From the NCBI RefSeq assembly GCF_002201515.1, contig NZ_CP021421.1, forward strand, positions 868,001-932,000: a DNA stretch of 64,000 bases, written 5' to 3'. Positions 8,978 through 17,669 of this stretch are shown piece by piece. Position numbers and translations under genes: made by a program. Position 1 is the stretch's first letter, and the number at the start of each line of letters is the position of its first letter. Under the pieces are notes generated by a model. The model did no database searches. It saw nothing but the letters and a program-made list of their open reading frames with translations, and was not told where the DNA came from. The stretch is from Muribaculum intestinale (GTDB lineage: Bacteria > Bacteroidota > Bacteroidia > Bacteroidales > Muribaculaceae).

Positions 8978-9206
8978 TTTTATCAAACTGTGTTTTTCAG
9001 TTTTTACAGTCTTTATGATTATAGTCTGCAAGTAGTGCATCTCCAAGTTGAACAAAATGCCACCGCTGAGACGTTTAATATCAAAAATCCTCCCGATGTA
9101 AATATCAGAGAGCACTCTGAACATTTTTTAACGGTTTACTCAATTAAAATACATCTCGCCAAGAAAAAAATACCGCGTGTCGCTTCATTTTCATTAAAAA
9201 ATTTTT

Positions 9207-9214
9207 TACTTTTG
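9207..9214 (+). promoter_or_regulatory. -7 box upstream of glpABC
   Basis: TACTTTTG matches TAnnTTTG. No clear -33 TTTG is seen at the expected distance, which may mean an activator is needed. Expected transcription start is near 9221, about 120 nt before glpA. Confidence 0.5.
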
Positions 9215-9342
9215 CGATGAAACTGCAAGTTTGCCCGTTTTCTTCACTCCGAAAGAGCTGACAATCCTACCCGATACCGCGATAAAACATCAATTCGCAC
9301 ACCCTATTATAGATTATTAAACCACCTCATATACACTTGGTC

Positions 9343-11007
9343 ATGAACGACAACAACGCTAAGACACACTACGACGTGATTGTGATAGGCGGAGGTGCCA
9401 CAGGCGCCGGGACTGCCCGCGACTGCGCCATGCGTGGTCTGAAAACGCTCCTCGTAGAACGTTTCGACTTTACCGCCGGCGCAACCGGACGCAACCACGG
9501 CCTGCTGCACAGCGGCGCCCGCTATGCGGTGACCGATCAGGAATCGGCAACAGAGTGCATCAAGGAGAATATGATTCTCCGCCGTATCGCACGCCACTGT
9601 GTGGAAGACACCGGCGGACTTTTCATCACCCTCCCGGAGGATGACCTTGCATATCAGAAGACATTTATCGAATCGTGCCTGAAGGCCGGCATCAATGCCG
9701 AAGCCATCGACCCCAAGGATGCGATGCGCATCGAGCCGGCGGTAAACCCCGACATTATCGGAGCCGTAAAGGTGCCTGACGGAGCAATCGACCCGTTCCG
9801 CCTCACAGTAGCCAATGTGGTGGCGGGCCGCCAGAACGGAGCCGATGTGCTTACCTACCACCAGGTAATCGACTTCGAGCGCGAAGGCAACCGTCTAACA
9901 GGAGTGAAGCTGCGCGACACCCGCACAGGAGAGGAGCATACCGAACATGCCGACCTCATGATTAACGCCGGAGGCATATGGGGACACAACATCGCGTCGC
10001 TCGCAGGAATCACCATCAATATGTTCCCGGCAAAAGGCGCGCTGCTGATTTTCGGACACCGTGTCAACAATGTCGTTATCAACCGATGCCGCAAGCCTGC
10101 CGATGCCGACATACTCGTTCCCGGCGACACTATATCACTAATAGGCACGACCTCATCGAGAGTGCCATACGACCAGATTGACAACATGGAGGTAACACCC
10201 GAGGAGGTTGACGTGTTGCTGCGCGAGGGCATCAAGATAGCTCCCTCTCTGGCATACACACGCATATTGCGCGCATATGCCGGAGTAAGACCTCTGGTAG
10301 CCGCCGACAACGACCCGTCAGGGCGCTCGATATCGCGAGGCATCGTGTGTTTGGACCATGCCGTACGCGACGGCATAGAGGGCTTCATCACCATTACCGG
10401 CGGAAAGCTCATGACTTACCGTCTGATGGCCGAGTGGGCCACCGATATGGCAATGAGAAAACTCGGCAAGGAAGGAGCGTGCACCACAGCCGAAGTGCCT
10501 CTGCCGGGCTCGGAACTTGACAACAGCTATGGTAAAGAACAGGAATTCACCCATCATCACGCACACACTATCTCACTGCCGGTGGGACAGAAGGCCGCCG
10601 AAGACCGCCACGGCACACTGAGTTCACAGATTGAATTCAACAGTCTGGAGGATGAAGCCGTAGTATGCGAATGTGAGCAGGTGAGCGTAGGCGAAATCAA
10701 ATATGCCATAGACCACCTTCAGGTAGGCAACCTCATAAATCTGCGCCGACGCACACGACTCGGAATGGGCACATGCCAGGGTGAGCTCTGCGCATGCCGT
10801 GCCGCAGGATTGCTCGTCAAGGCCAACAACTGCGCCGAGCGCACACTGCGCGACCTCTCGTCGTTCATCAATGAGAGATGGAAGGGCATGTGCCCCGTGT
10901 CATGGGGCGAGACCCTTGTAGAGGGACAATTCATGTCGTGGCTCTACGAGGGGGTATGCGGTATCGACAAGATAGCCCTCCCTGAGGATGTAATCGATAC
11001 AAAGTAA
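9343..11007 (+). CDS. glpA: Anaerobic glycerol-3-phosphate dehydrogenase subunit A
   Basis: 554 aa from the ATG at 9343 (the frame also opens with a TTG two codons earlier, judged not the start). This is the catalytic FAD subunit that oxidises sn-glycerol 3-phosphate to dihydroxyacetone phosphate. Residues 11-24 carry the dinucleotide-binding VIVIGGGATGAG. A DAO-type domain follows (GATGRNHGLLHSGARY). The C-terminus has a BFD-like [2Fe-2S] domain with CECEQVSVGEI and CQGELCACRAAG. It is first in a glpA-glpB-glpC operon with a 53-nt gap to glpB. The expected partners are GlpB (FMN) and GlpC (iron-sulfur membrane anchor). Downstream transport and phosphodiesterase genes complete the pathway. 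Confidence 0.95.
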   Translation: MNDNNAKTHYDVIVIGGGATGAGTARDCAMRGLKTLLVERFDFTAGATGRNHGLLHSGARYAVTDQESATECIKENMILRRIARHCVEDTGGLFITLPEDDLAYQKTFIESCLKAGINAEAIDPKDAMRIEPAVNPDIIGAVKVPDGAIDPFRLTVANVVAGRQNGADVLTYHQVIDFEREGNRLTGVKLRDTRTGEEHTEHADLMINAGGIWGHNIASLAGITINMFPAKGALLIFGHRVNNVVINRCRKPADADILVPGDTISLIGTTSSRVPYDQIDNMEVTPEEVDVLLREGIKIAPSLAYTRILRAYAGVRPLVAADNDPSGRSISRGIVCLDHAVRDGIEGFITITGGKLMTYRLMAEWATDMAMRKLGKEGACTTAEVPLPGSELDNSYGKEQEFTHHHAHTISLPVGQKAAEDRHGTLSSQIEFNSLEDEAVVCECEQVSVGEIKYAIDHLQVGNLINLRRRTRLGMGTCQGELCACRAAGLLVKANNCAERTLRDLSSFINERWKGMCPVSWGETLVEGQFMSWLYEGVCGIDKIALPEDVIDTK

Positions 11008-11060
11008 TCCTCACACACAACCATTCCAGAAGATAACCAAATTCAGCCAACTGCATACAC

Positions 11061-12329
11061 ATGAGATACGATACCATAATAATAGGCGGCGGCATGGGCG
11101 GCCTCGTCACAGGCATAAACCTGTTGCGCCAGGGGCAGAAAGTGGCCGTGATTTCAGCCGGACAGAGCGCGCTCCACTTCAACTCGGGCTCATTCGGACT
11201 GTACGGACGCCACAACGGCGAGGATATCACCGACAACCCTCTCGATTACATAAAAGGGCTGCCTGAGACACATCCCTACAGCAAGGTAGGAATCGACAAT
11301 ATATTAAAGTACATACCGCAGGTCAAGCCCCTGTTTGAAGAGGTCGGCGTGACCCTACACGGCGACGAAAAGCGCAACCATTACCGTCTCACCCCGATAG
11401 GGATGCTCAAGCCGGCATGGCTGTCGATGGAAGGATACGCCACTGCCGACAGTCCTGCGCCATTGTCGTGGGGCAAGGCGCTACTTGTAAATATCCAGGG
11501 ATATCTCGACTTCTATCCTCAGTTCCTTTCACGTGGCCTTGAAAAGGCCGGACTGAAAGTGGAGTCGCGCACATTCACCCTCGACAGCCTGCAGCATCTG
11601 CGCAAGAGCGCCACCGAGATGCGTGCCACCAATATCGCCCGTGTGCTCGACGGAAATGTACTCCGCGACGTAGCCCGCCATATCAACCGGTTTATCGACG
11701 AGACAGACGCTACTACTGTAATCATGCCGGCAGTAATCGGTATGTTTGACGAGTCGCCGATAAGGCTGCTACAAGAGCAGGTAAAAGTGCCGGTAAGGTT
11801 CATCTCGACAATACCGATGTCGGTAGGCGGCATGAGGGCACAGATGAAACTGCGCACATGGTTTCACCAGCATGGCGGCACCTACCTGCTTGGCGACATC
11901 GTGACCCGCGGCACAATCGACGGCGGACGCGTGAAGGAGATATACACCGCCAACCTTGCCGACATGCCTCTGGCTGCCGACAACTTCGTAATCGCATCCG
12001 GCTCATTCCTGAGTCATGGACTCGAGGCCAATCCCGACAGCGTATACGAACCCATATTCGGACTCGATGTCGTGGCCGACCCCAACCGTCCGCAGTGGTG
12101 CGACCCCGACCTTTACAAGGAACAGCGTTTCGAACATTACGGCATAGCTACCGACAGTTCGCTCCGCGTAAGCCACAAGGGCTCGACTCTCGACAATCTC
12201 TTTGCCGCAGGCGCTGTAATCGGCGGCTGCAATGCCCTCAAAGAGGAGTCAGGCGCCGGAGTGACACTGATGACCGCTTTCAAGGTAGCCGACCAGATAT
12301 TAAACAGCAAGAAAGGAGGAAAGCAATGA
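11061..12329 (+). CDS. glpB: Anaerobic glycerol-3-phosphate dehydrogenase subunit B
   Basis: 422 aa, matching the ~420 aa of GlpB. It begins MRYDTIIIGGGMGGLVTGI, a Rossmann-type nucleotide-binding start, and has the GlpB-like stretch SAGQSALHFNSGSFGLYG. The C-terminal FAAGAVIGGCNALKEESGAG closes the flavin fold. In the complex GlpB carries flavin and passes electrons from GlpA to GlpC. Its stop codon overlaps the glpC start (ATGA, 12326-12329), indicating translational coupling. Confidence 0.93.
   Translation: MRYDTIIIGGGMGGLVTGINLLRQGQKVAVISAGQSALHFNSGSFGLYGRHNGEDITDNPLDYIKGLPETHPYSKVGIDNILKYIPQVKPLFEEVGVTLHGDEKRNHYRLTPIGMLKPAWLSMEGYATADSPAPLSWGKALLVNIQGYLDFYPQFLSRGLEKAGLKVESRTFTLDSLQHLRKSATEMRATNIARVLDGNVLRDVARHINRFIDETDATTVIMPAVIGMFDESPIRLLQEQVKVPVRFISTIPMSVGGMRAQMKLRTWFHQHGGTYLLGDIVTRGTIDGGRVKEIYTANLADMPLAADNFVIASGSFLSHGLEANPDSVYEPIFGLDVVADPNRPQWCDPDLYKEQRFEHYGIATDSSLRVSHKGSTLDNLFAAGAVIGGCNALKEESGAGVTLMTAFKVADQILNSKKGGKQ
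12312..12325 (+). promoter_or_regulatory. Ribosome binding site that fixes the glpC start
   Basis: AAAGGAGGAAAGC lies inside the end of glpB and places the glpC start at the ATG at 12326, although the same frame is open for about 470 bases upstream. A clear Shine-Dalgarno like this is uncommon in Bacteroidales and decides the start here. Confidence 0.7.
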
Positions 12330-13624
12330 GCACACCTGCAATAAATCCTGCTGAAGCCCGCGTACAGTCGCTCAGCAATCCCTGCTATCAGGCAGCAAAT
12401 ATAAGCGACAACAACTTCGAGGACTGTATAAAGTGTACAATCTGCACGGTATACTGCCCCGTGACGCCGGTCAATCCCGACTTTCCGGGACCTAAACAGG
12501 CCGGTCCCGACGGCGAACGCTACCGACTGAAGAAGCCCTTCTACTACGACGAGGCTTTGAAATACTGCCTGAATTGCAAGCGATGTGAAGTGGCCTGCCC
12601 ATCCAACGTGCGCATCGGCGACATCATTCAGTCGGCCCGTCTGCACTACAGCAAGAAGAAGCCGTCGCTCCGCGACAAGATGCTCGCGTCGACCGACTTT
12701 GTAGGCACCATGGCCACTCCGTTCGCCCCGATTGTCAACGGAATGCTGCACCTCAAGCCAATGAAGGTCGTGCTCGACAAGGTGATGGGTATCGACAAGC
12801 ACCGTCAGTTCCCGTCATACAGCCATACGACATTCACATCATGGTTCAAGCGCCATGCTCCCGAGCAAAGCCGCTACGCCAACCAGGTGAGCTACTTCCA
12901 CGGATGCTATGTCAACTACAACTATCCGCAGCTCGGCAAAGACTTCGTGACGGTGATGAACGCTATCGGCTACGGTGTAAACTTGCTCGACAAGGAGAAA
13001 TGCTGCGGTGTGGCCAAAATAGCCAACAACCTTGTGGATGCGGCACGGCGCGACGCCAACATAAACCTCGAGTCGATACGCAAGTCGGTGGCCAAAGGGC
13101 TGGAAGTGCTTACAACCAGCTCGACATGCACGCTTACCATGCGCGACGAATATCACCACATACTTGACATCGACACCCACGACGTACGTGACCATATACA
13201 ACTCGCCACTCGCTTTGTATACAACCTCATCGACAAGGGCAAAGTGAAAGTGGCTTTCCGCCCTGATTTCAAGCGCAGAGTCGCATACCACACTCCATGC
13301 CACATGGAAAAACTCGGATGGGCCATCTACTCGACCTCCCTGCTGAAAATGATACCCGGGCTGGAATTCGTTCCACTGGAGTCGGTATGCTGCGGCATCG
13401 CCGGCACCTACGGATTCAAGAAGGAGAATTACAACTATTCCCAGCAGATAGGCAATGCGCTCTTCGAGCAGATTACCCATGCCGGAGTCGACAGCGTAGC
13501 CACCGACTGCGAGACCTGCAAATGGCAGATTGAGATGTCGACGGGAGTACATGTCGACAATCCGATAAGCATATTCGCCGAAGCTCTCGACATTGAGGCC
13601 ACCCGCCGCCTCAACGGATTGTAA
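12326..13624 (+). CDS. glpC: Anaerobic glycerol-3-phosphate dehydrogenase subunit C
   Basis: 432 aa from the ATG overlapping the glpB stop. Two [4Fe-4S] motifs: C34/C37/C40/C44 (CIKCTICTVYCP) and CLNCKRCEVACP about 50 residues on. Two CCG domains follow (CCGVAKIAN and CCGIAGTYGFKKENY, each preceded by a cysteine in HGCY or HTPCH), the layout of GlpC and related heterodisulfide-reductase-like proteins. GlpC takes electrons from GlpAB and delivers them to the quinone pool at the membrane. A hairpin 15 nt downstream (13639-13672) separates it from the transporter gene. Confidence 0.94.
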   Translation: MSTPAINPAEARVQSLSNPCYQAANISDNNFEDCIKCTICTVYCPVTPVNPDFPGPKQAGPDGERYRLKKPFYYDEALKYCLNCKRCEVACPSNVRIGDIIQSARLHYSKKKPSLRDKMLASTDFVGTMATPFAPIVNGMLHLKPMKVVLDKVMGIDKHRQFPSYSHTTFTSWFKRHAPEQSRYANQVSYFHGCYVNYNYPQLGKDFVTVMNAIGYGVNLLDKEKCCGVAKIANNLVDAARRDANINLESIRKSVAKGLEVLTTSSTCTLTMRDEYHHILDIDTHDVRDHIQLATRFVYNLIDKGKVKVAFRPDFKRRVAYHTPCHMEKLGWAIYSTSLLKMIPGLEFVPLESVCCGIAGTYGFKKENYNYSQQIGNALFEQITHAGVDSVATDCETCKWQIEMSTGVHVDNPISIFAEALDIEATRRLNGL

Positions 13625-13638
13625 ACCTTAACCGACAG

Positions 13639-13672
13639 GGAGAAAGCAGTGTCTGCGACATATGCTTTCTCC
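13639..13672 (+). terminator. Hairpin between glpC and the GlpT-type gene
   Basis: A 10-bp stem (GGAGAAAGCA/TGCTTTCTCC) with a 14-nt loop just after glpC and no strong U tract. It is a likely partial terminator or mRNA-stabilising hairpin that sets the glpABC:transporter ratio. Confidence 0.5.
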
Positions 13673-13749
13673 CCGTCATCATCAATAAGACAACGCCTTC
13701 AATCATACCACCCCTCTCACCATTTATTCAGAAAAAACACTTTCTAACA

Positions 13750-15288
13750 ATGGAAAAGAACAACATTTACGCGTCTTGGGATCCGGATGTAGCCAAGCGC
13801 TTCAAATCATGGCAGTTGCGCACTATCGTAGTATCGATGATAGGATATGCCATCTACTATTTCGTTCGCAAAAACTTCTCACTTGCGATGCCCGGCCTCA
13901 CTGCGCAGTACGGTATTTCCAACACCAGTTTCGGTATCGTAATCGGTATCGGCTCGCTCATCTACGGATTCTCACGCTTCGCCAACGGCTTTATCGTCGA
14001 CAAATTCAGCGCACGCACCATCATGGCCATCGGCCTGCTCCTGTGCGCGCTCAGCAACTTCGCATTCGGCTGGGGTGTAAATATCTCGGCATGGATAACA
14101 GGTGTGTCGGAAGGGCCCGACCTCATCAATATGCTCATCCTGGTGATGGGTATCACAATCGTGCTCAACCAGGCATTCCAAGGTGTGGGATATCCACCGT
14201 GCGCGCGTCTGCTGCCTTGCTGGATACATCCATCGGAACTCGCCACAAAGATGTCGATATGGAACACCTCCCACTCCATCGGTGCTGGAGCTGCAGTAAT
14301 CGCCTGCGGCTACATCATGGGCTCTATGGGTACCGACCTCAGCAACAACCCTGAAATCATCAACCGTGTGGCCGCCAACCTTAAACTTGATCCCTCGACA
14401 GCCGAAGGCATGAACCAGATACTCCAGTATGCCCGGCACTGGGATGCATGGCAGTGGTGCTTCTGGATTCCGGCTGTAATCGCCGTATTCGGCGCAGCAT
14501 GGCTCTACTTCGGTCTCCGCGACGACCCTCAGTCGGTAGGCCTGCCCGAACTCCCCGGCACAAAGACCGGCAAGAGCACAGCCTCCGGCGCAAAAAATCC
14601 CTCACATGGCCGTTTCCTCAAGGTAATGGTATGGACCAACCGTTGGATCTGGACACTCTGTATCGCCAACGTATTTGTATATGTGATGCGCATGGGTATC
14701 CTCGACTGGGGTCCCAAGTTCCTGACCGAATCGCGCGGCATGAGCATCGAGGCAGCCGCATGGTCAGTAGCCGTCTTTGAATTCTTCGCCATCGTGGGCA
14801 CCATCGCCGCCGGATGGGCCACCGACCATATCTTCAACGGAAAGGCCCACCGCATGTGCCTCGTCTGCATGGCTGCCGCTGCAATATTCATGACCCTGTT
14901 CATACTCTTCCCCAACATGCCTGTAGTAGGCTCCATCGCACTGCTCGCAGGCGCCGGATTCTTCATCTACGGTCCGCAGGCACTTATCGGCATCGGATCG
15001 GCCAACCAAGCCACCAAGGAAGCTGCCGCCACCGCCAACGGCCTGGCCGGCATATTCGGCTATGTAGGCTCGTTCCTGTCGGCAATCGGCGTGGGCATCA
15101 TCGCCGACACCTACGGCTGGAACACCGTGTTCTATCTCATCATCGGTGTAGGCATACTCGGCGCAGTAACATTCGCCACCATGTGGCTCGCTCCTCGCGA
15201 CGGATACGCCCGCTCGCAGGCTTTCTACGCATCCGAGGCCAAGAACGTGGCTGAAGCCGAAGAGAACATCGCCATCAACGGTGACTGA
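13750..15288 (+). CDS. glpT: Glycerol-3-phosphate:phosphate antiporter (OPA family MFS)
   Basis: 512 aa, about 60 residues longer than E. coli GlpT, with around 12 hydrophobic segments. The N-terminus (WQLRTIVVSMIGYAIYYFVR) and the mid-loop signature RDDPQSVGLPELPG are typical of the organophosphate:phosphate antiporters GlpT/UhpT. Extra length is in the loop between helices 4 and 5 (GVSEGPDL, and the stretch near NNPEIINRVAANLKLDPSTA) and in a Lys/Ser-rich central loop (TKTGKSTASGAKNPSH). It is placed between glpABC and a secreted glycerophosphodiesterase, so glycerol 3-phosphate is the likely substrate. Specificity is by context and family, not by residue proof. Confidence 0.88.
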   Translation: MEKNNIYASWDPDVAKRFKSWQLRTIVVSMIGYAIYYFVRKNFSLAMPGLTAQYGISNTSFGIVIGIGSLIYGFSRFANGFIVDKFSARTIMAIGLLLCALSNFAFGWGVNISAWITGVSEGPDLINMLILVMGITIVLNQAFQGVGYPPCARLLPCWIHPSELATKMSIWNTSHSIGAGAAVIACGYIMGSMGTDLSNNPEIINRVAANLKLDPSTAEGMNQILQYARHWDAWQWCFWIPAVIAVFGAAWLYFGLRDDPQSVGLPELPGTKTGKSTASGAKNPSHGRFLKVMVWTNRWIWTLCIANVFVYVMRMGILDWGPKFLTESRGMSIEAAAWSVAVFEFFAIVGTIAAGWATDHIFNGKAHRMCLVCMAAAAIFMTLFILFPNMPVVGSIALLAGAGFFIYGPQALIGIGSANQATKEAAATANGLAGIFGYVGSFLSAIGVGIIADTYGWNTVFYLIIGVGILGAVTFATMWLAPRDGYARSQAFYASEAKNVAEAEENIAINGD

Positions 15289-15417
15289 CCGGCCAAAACC
15301 GACGAGTAAACAAAAAAATGTATATTTTATGACATCCGGTTTAGGACATTCCGGGATTCGCGCATCATAATATATACATCACATGATTCTAACCACACAA
15401 TATAATATCATCTCCAA

Positions 15418-16215
15418 ATGAAACGCATTGCAATTATCAGCGCCGCCCTGGCTCTCTTTGCTGGAGCTGCATCGGCCCAGCAGGTTGTAGCACACCGCGG
15501 CTACTGGACTGCTCCGGGCTCGGCTCAGAACTCAATCAGATCGCTCGTTAAAGCCGACTCGGTAGGCGTATACGGCTCAGAGTTTGACGTATGGATGCTG
15601 GCCGACGGTCAGCTTGTCGTAAACCACGACCGCAAATTCAAGGGCGCCCATTTCGAAAAAGACTCCTACGCCAAAGTGCAGCAGATACGCCTCGACAACG
15701 GCGAGACCGTGCCTACCCTCGACGAATACCTTGCCGAATGCTCCAACCTGCCCAAGACACGCGTAGTGCTCGAAATGAAGTCGCTCATGGACCCATCGCG
15801 CGAAGACGAGATGGCCGCAAAGATTGTCGACGCTCTTAAGAAGTACCAGTTGCTCAACCGCACCGACATCATCGCATTCTCCATCAACGCCTGCATGGCA
15901 TTCAAGAAACTGCTCCCCGTGGGTGTGCCCATCTACTATCTCGACGGTGACCTCGCCCCGAAAAAAATCAAGAAGCTCGGCCTCGCAGGCATGGACTACT
16001 CAATCAAGGCGCTGCGCGAGCATCCCGAGTGGATTAAGGAGGCCCAGAAACTCGGTCTGAAAGTCAACGTATGGACAGTCGACGAGCCCGAGGACATACA
16101 GTTCTTCATCGACCACGGCGTCGACTACATCACCACCAACTATCCGGAAAGAGTGCAGAAGATGCTTGCCGACAGCAACAAAACTGCCAAGACTTCCAAG
16201 AAAAAGAAGAAATAA
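15418..16215 (+). CDS. Secreted glycerophosphodiester phosphodiesterase
   Basis: 265 aa. Signal peptide at residues 1-20 (MKRIAIISAALALFAGAASA), then the GDPD fold begins at once: VVAHRGYW (catalytic His-Arg), SEFDVW (metal-binding Glu and Asp), NHDRKFKG (catalytic His) and LEMKS (Lys). These are the usual GDPD catalytic elements. It would hydrolyse glycerophosphodiesters such as glycerophosphocholine or -ethanolamine outside the inner membrane, giving glycerol 3-phosphate for the transporter encoded 129 nt upstream. The C-terminus is very Lys-rich (KTAKTSKKKKK). It ends at a strong 15-bp hairpin. Confidence 0.92.
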   Translation: MKRIAIISAALALFAGAASAQQVVAHRGYWTAPGSAQNSIRSLVKADSVGVYGSEFDVWMLADGQLVVNHDRKFKGAHFEKDSYAKVQQIRLDNGETVPTLDEYLAECSNLPKTRVVLEMKSLMDPSREDEMAAKIVDALKKYQLLNRTDIIAFSINACMAFKKLLPVGVPIYYLDGDLAPKKIKKLGLAGMDYSIKALREHPEWIKEAQKLGLKVNVWTVDEPEDIQFFIDHGVDYITTNYPERVQKMLADSNKTAKTSKKKKK

Positions 16216-16239
16216 ACCCCCAGGCCGCTACGTTATAGC

Positions 16240-16275
16240 AGAAGAGCGTGTTTAATCCGTTAAACACGCTCTTCT
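16240..16275. terminator. Hairpin ending the glp region
   Basis: A perfect 15-bp stem (AGAAGAGCGTGTTTA and its complement) with a 6-nt loop, 24 nt after the phosphodiesterase stop. The T tract is weak, but the stem is long enough to separate it from the anSME gene. Confidence 0.7.
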
Positions 16276-16309
16276 CTCAAATAGCCCCCTAACAATCCCA
16301 CTCTACCCT

Positions 16310-17536
16310 ATGGAACAAGTCCTGACCCCTTTCGCCCGTCCTCTTTATATTATGACCAAGCCCGCCGGCTCGTCGTGCAACCTGGCATGCGAATACTGCT
16401 ACTACCTCGAGAAAAAAAAATTATACAAGGACGCATCAGCCGACCGGCGCCATGTCATGTCCGACGACATGCTTGAGCGCTTTATAAAGATGTATATCGA
16501 GTCGCAGTCGATGCCGCAGATACTCTTCAGCTGGCATGGCGGCGAGACCCTCATGCGCCCGCTGTCATTCTACAAAAAGGTTATCGAGCTGCAGAAAAAA
16601 TATGGCGGCGGACTGGTAATCGACAATTCCATCCAGACCAACGGCACACTGCTCACCGACGAATGGTGCCGATTTTTCAAGGACAACAACTGGCTTGTGG
16701 GCGTATCGGTCGACGGCCCACAGGAGTTTCACGACGAGTACCGCCGCAACAACATCGGCGCGCCATCGTTCCACAAGGTGATGCGCGGCATCAACCTGCT
16801 GAAAAAACATGGCGTAGAATGGAACGCCCTCGCCGTGGTCAACGACTTCAACGCCGACTATCCGCTCGACTTCTACCACTTCTTCAAGGAAATCGAATGT
16901 CGATACATACAGTTCACCCCCATTGTAGAGCGCATCATACCCCACACCGACGGGCGCACACTGGCCTCGCCGATGGATGCACACGATGCCCCGCTGGCCG
17001 ACTTCTCGGTATCGCCCGCGCAGTGGGGCGAGTTTCTGTGTACCATCTTCGACGAATGGGTGAAAAACGATGTGGGACAATACTTCATCCAGCTGTTCGA
17101 CTCCACGCTTGCCAACTGGGCCGGCGTGCAGCCCGGCGTATGCACCATGGCGCGCACATGCGGCCACGCCGGGGTGATGGAGTTCAACGGCGATGTCTAC
17201 TCCTGCGACCATTTCGTATTCCCCGAATACAAGCTCGGCAACATCCGCGAAAAGACACTCGTCGAGATGATGTACAGCGACCGGCAGCAGAAATTCGGCA
17301 CCGATAAATACGACTCCCTCCCCGGTCAGTGCCGCCGCTGCAAGTACCTGTTTGCATGCAACGGCGAATGCCCCAAAAACCGCTTCACAGTCACCGCCGA
17401 CGGTGAGCCGGGCCTCAATTATCTATGCGAGGGCTACTACCGCTTCTTCGAACATGTAGCCCCCTACATGGACTTCATGAAAAACGAGCTCGACAATCAG
17501 CGGCCACCGTCCAACGTAATGAACGCACGATTCTGA
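16310..17536 (+). CDS. Anaerobic sulfatase-maturating enzyme (radical SAM)
   Basis: 408 aa, the normal length of anSME. C23/C27/C30 (CNLACEYCYY) form the radical-SAM CxxxCxxC motif, followed by the S-adenosylmethionine loop region with FSWHGGETLMRP. The C-terminal SPASM-type region has C in CTMARTCGHAG, YSCDHFVFPEYKLGN, CRRCKYLFACNGECPKNRF and CEGYYRFF, enough cysteines for two auxiliary [4Fe-4S] clusters. It converts an active-site Ser or Cys of sulfatases to formylglycine without oxygen, in the cytosol before export. The next gene encodes a Ser-type sulfatase, an obvious substrate. Confidence 0.94.
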   Translation: MEQVLTPFARPLYIMTKPAGSSCNLACEYCYYLEKKKLYKDASADRRHVMSDDMLERFIKMYIESQSMPQILFSWHGGETLMRPLSFYKKVIELQKKYGGGLVIDNSIQTNGTLLTDEWCRFFKDNNWLVGVSVDGPQEFHDEYRRNNIGAPSFHKVMRGINLLKKHGVEWNALAVVNDFNADYPLDFYHFFKEIECRYIQFTPIVERIIPHTDGRTLASPMDAHDAPLADFSVSPAQWGEFLCTIFDEWVKNDVGQYFIQLFDSTLANWAGVQPGVCTMARTCGHAGVMEFNGDVYSCDHFVFPEYKLGNIREKTLVEMMYSDRQQKFGTDKYDSLPGQCRRCKYLFACNGECPKNRFTVTADGEPGLNYLCEGYYRFFEHVAPYMDFMKNELDNQRPPSNVMNARF

Positions 17537-17669
17537 CAAATCACGGCAGAATAGCGCTAAACGTCTGTGTAATATAAATTTTAACCGATTTTTAGCATAT
17601 TATCGCGCTGAGGCGTCATATATAAAATATCTATACAATTTTCTAACCAATAAACCAATCCTGAAAACA

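Larger units (their letters stand above)
8747..9342. other. Divergent regulatory region between nifJ and glpA
   Basis: A 596-base stretch without a credible gene. It carries the nifJ promoter (8946-8977) with a ~195-nt leader to the left, and the glpA -7 box (9207-9214) with a ~120-nt leader to the right. The nifJ leader contains a 7-bp hairpin (8880-8899, CCACTCT/AGAGTGG) and, nearer the gene, a GC-rich patch with CCCGTTAGGGC (8837-8847). The middle (about 8980-9200) is AT-rich with no feature I can name. A 123-aa frame at 8849-9220 crosses both promoters and is not believed. Confidence 0.6.

Noticed and set aside
11858..12325. Longer version of glpC beginning inside glpB
   Set aside because: The upstream part is Arg/His-rich shadow sequence of glpB. 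The ribosome site at 12312-12320 and the ATGA overlap fix the start at 12326.
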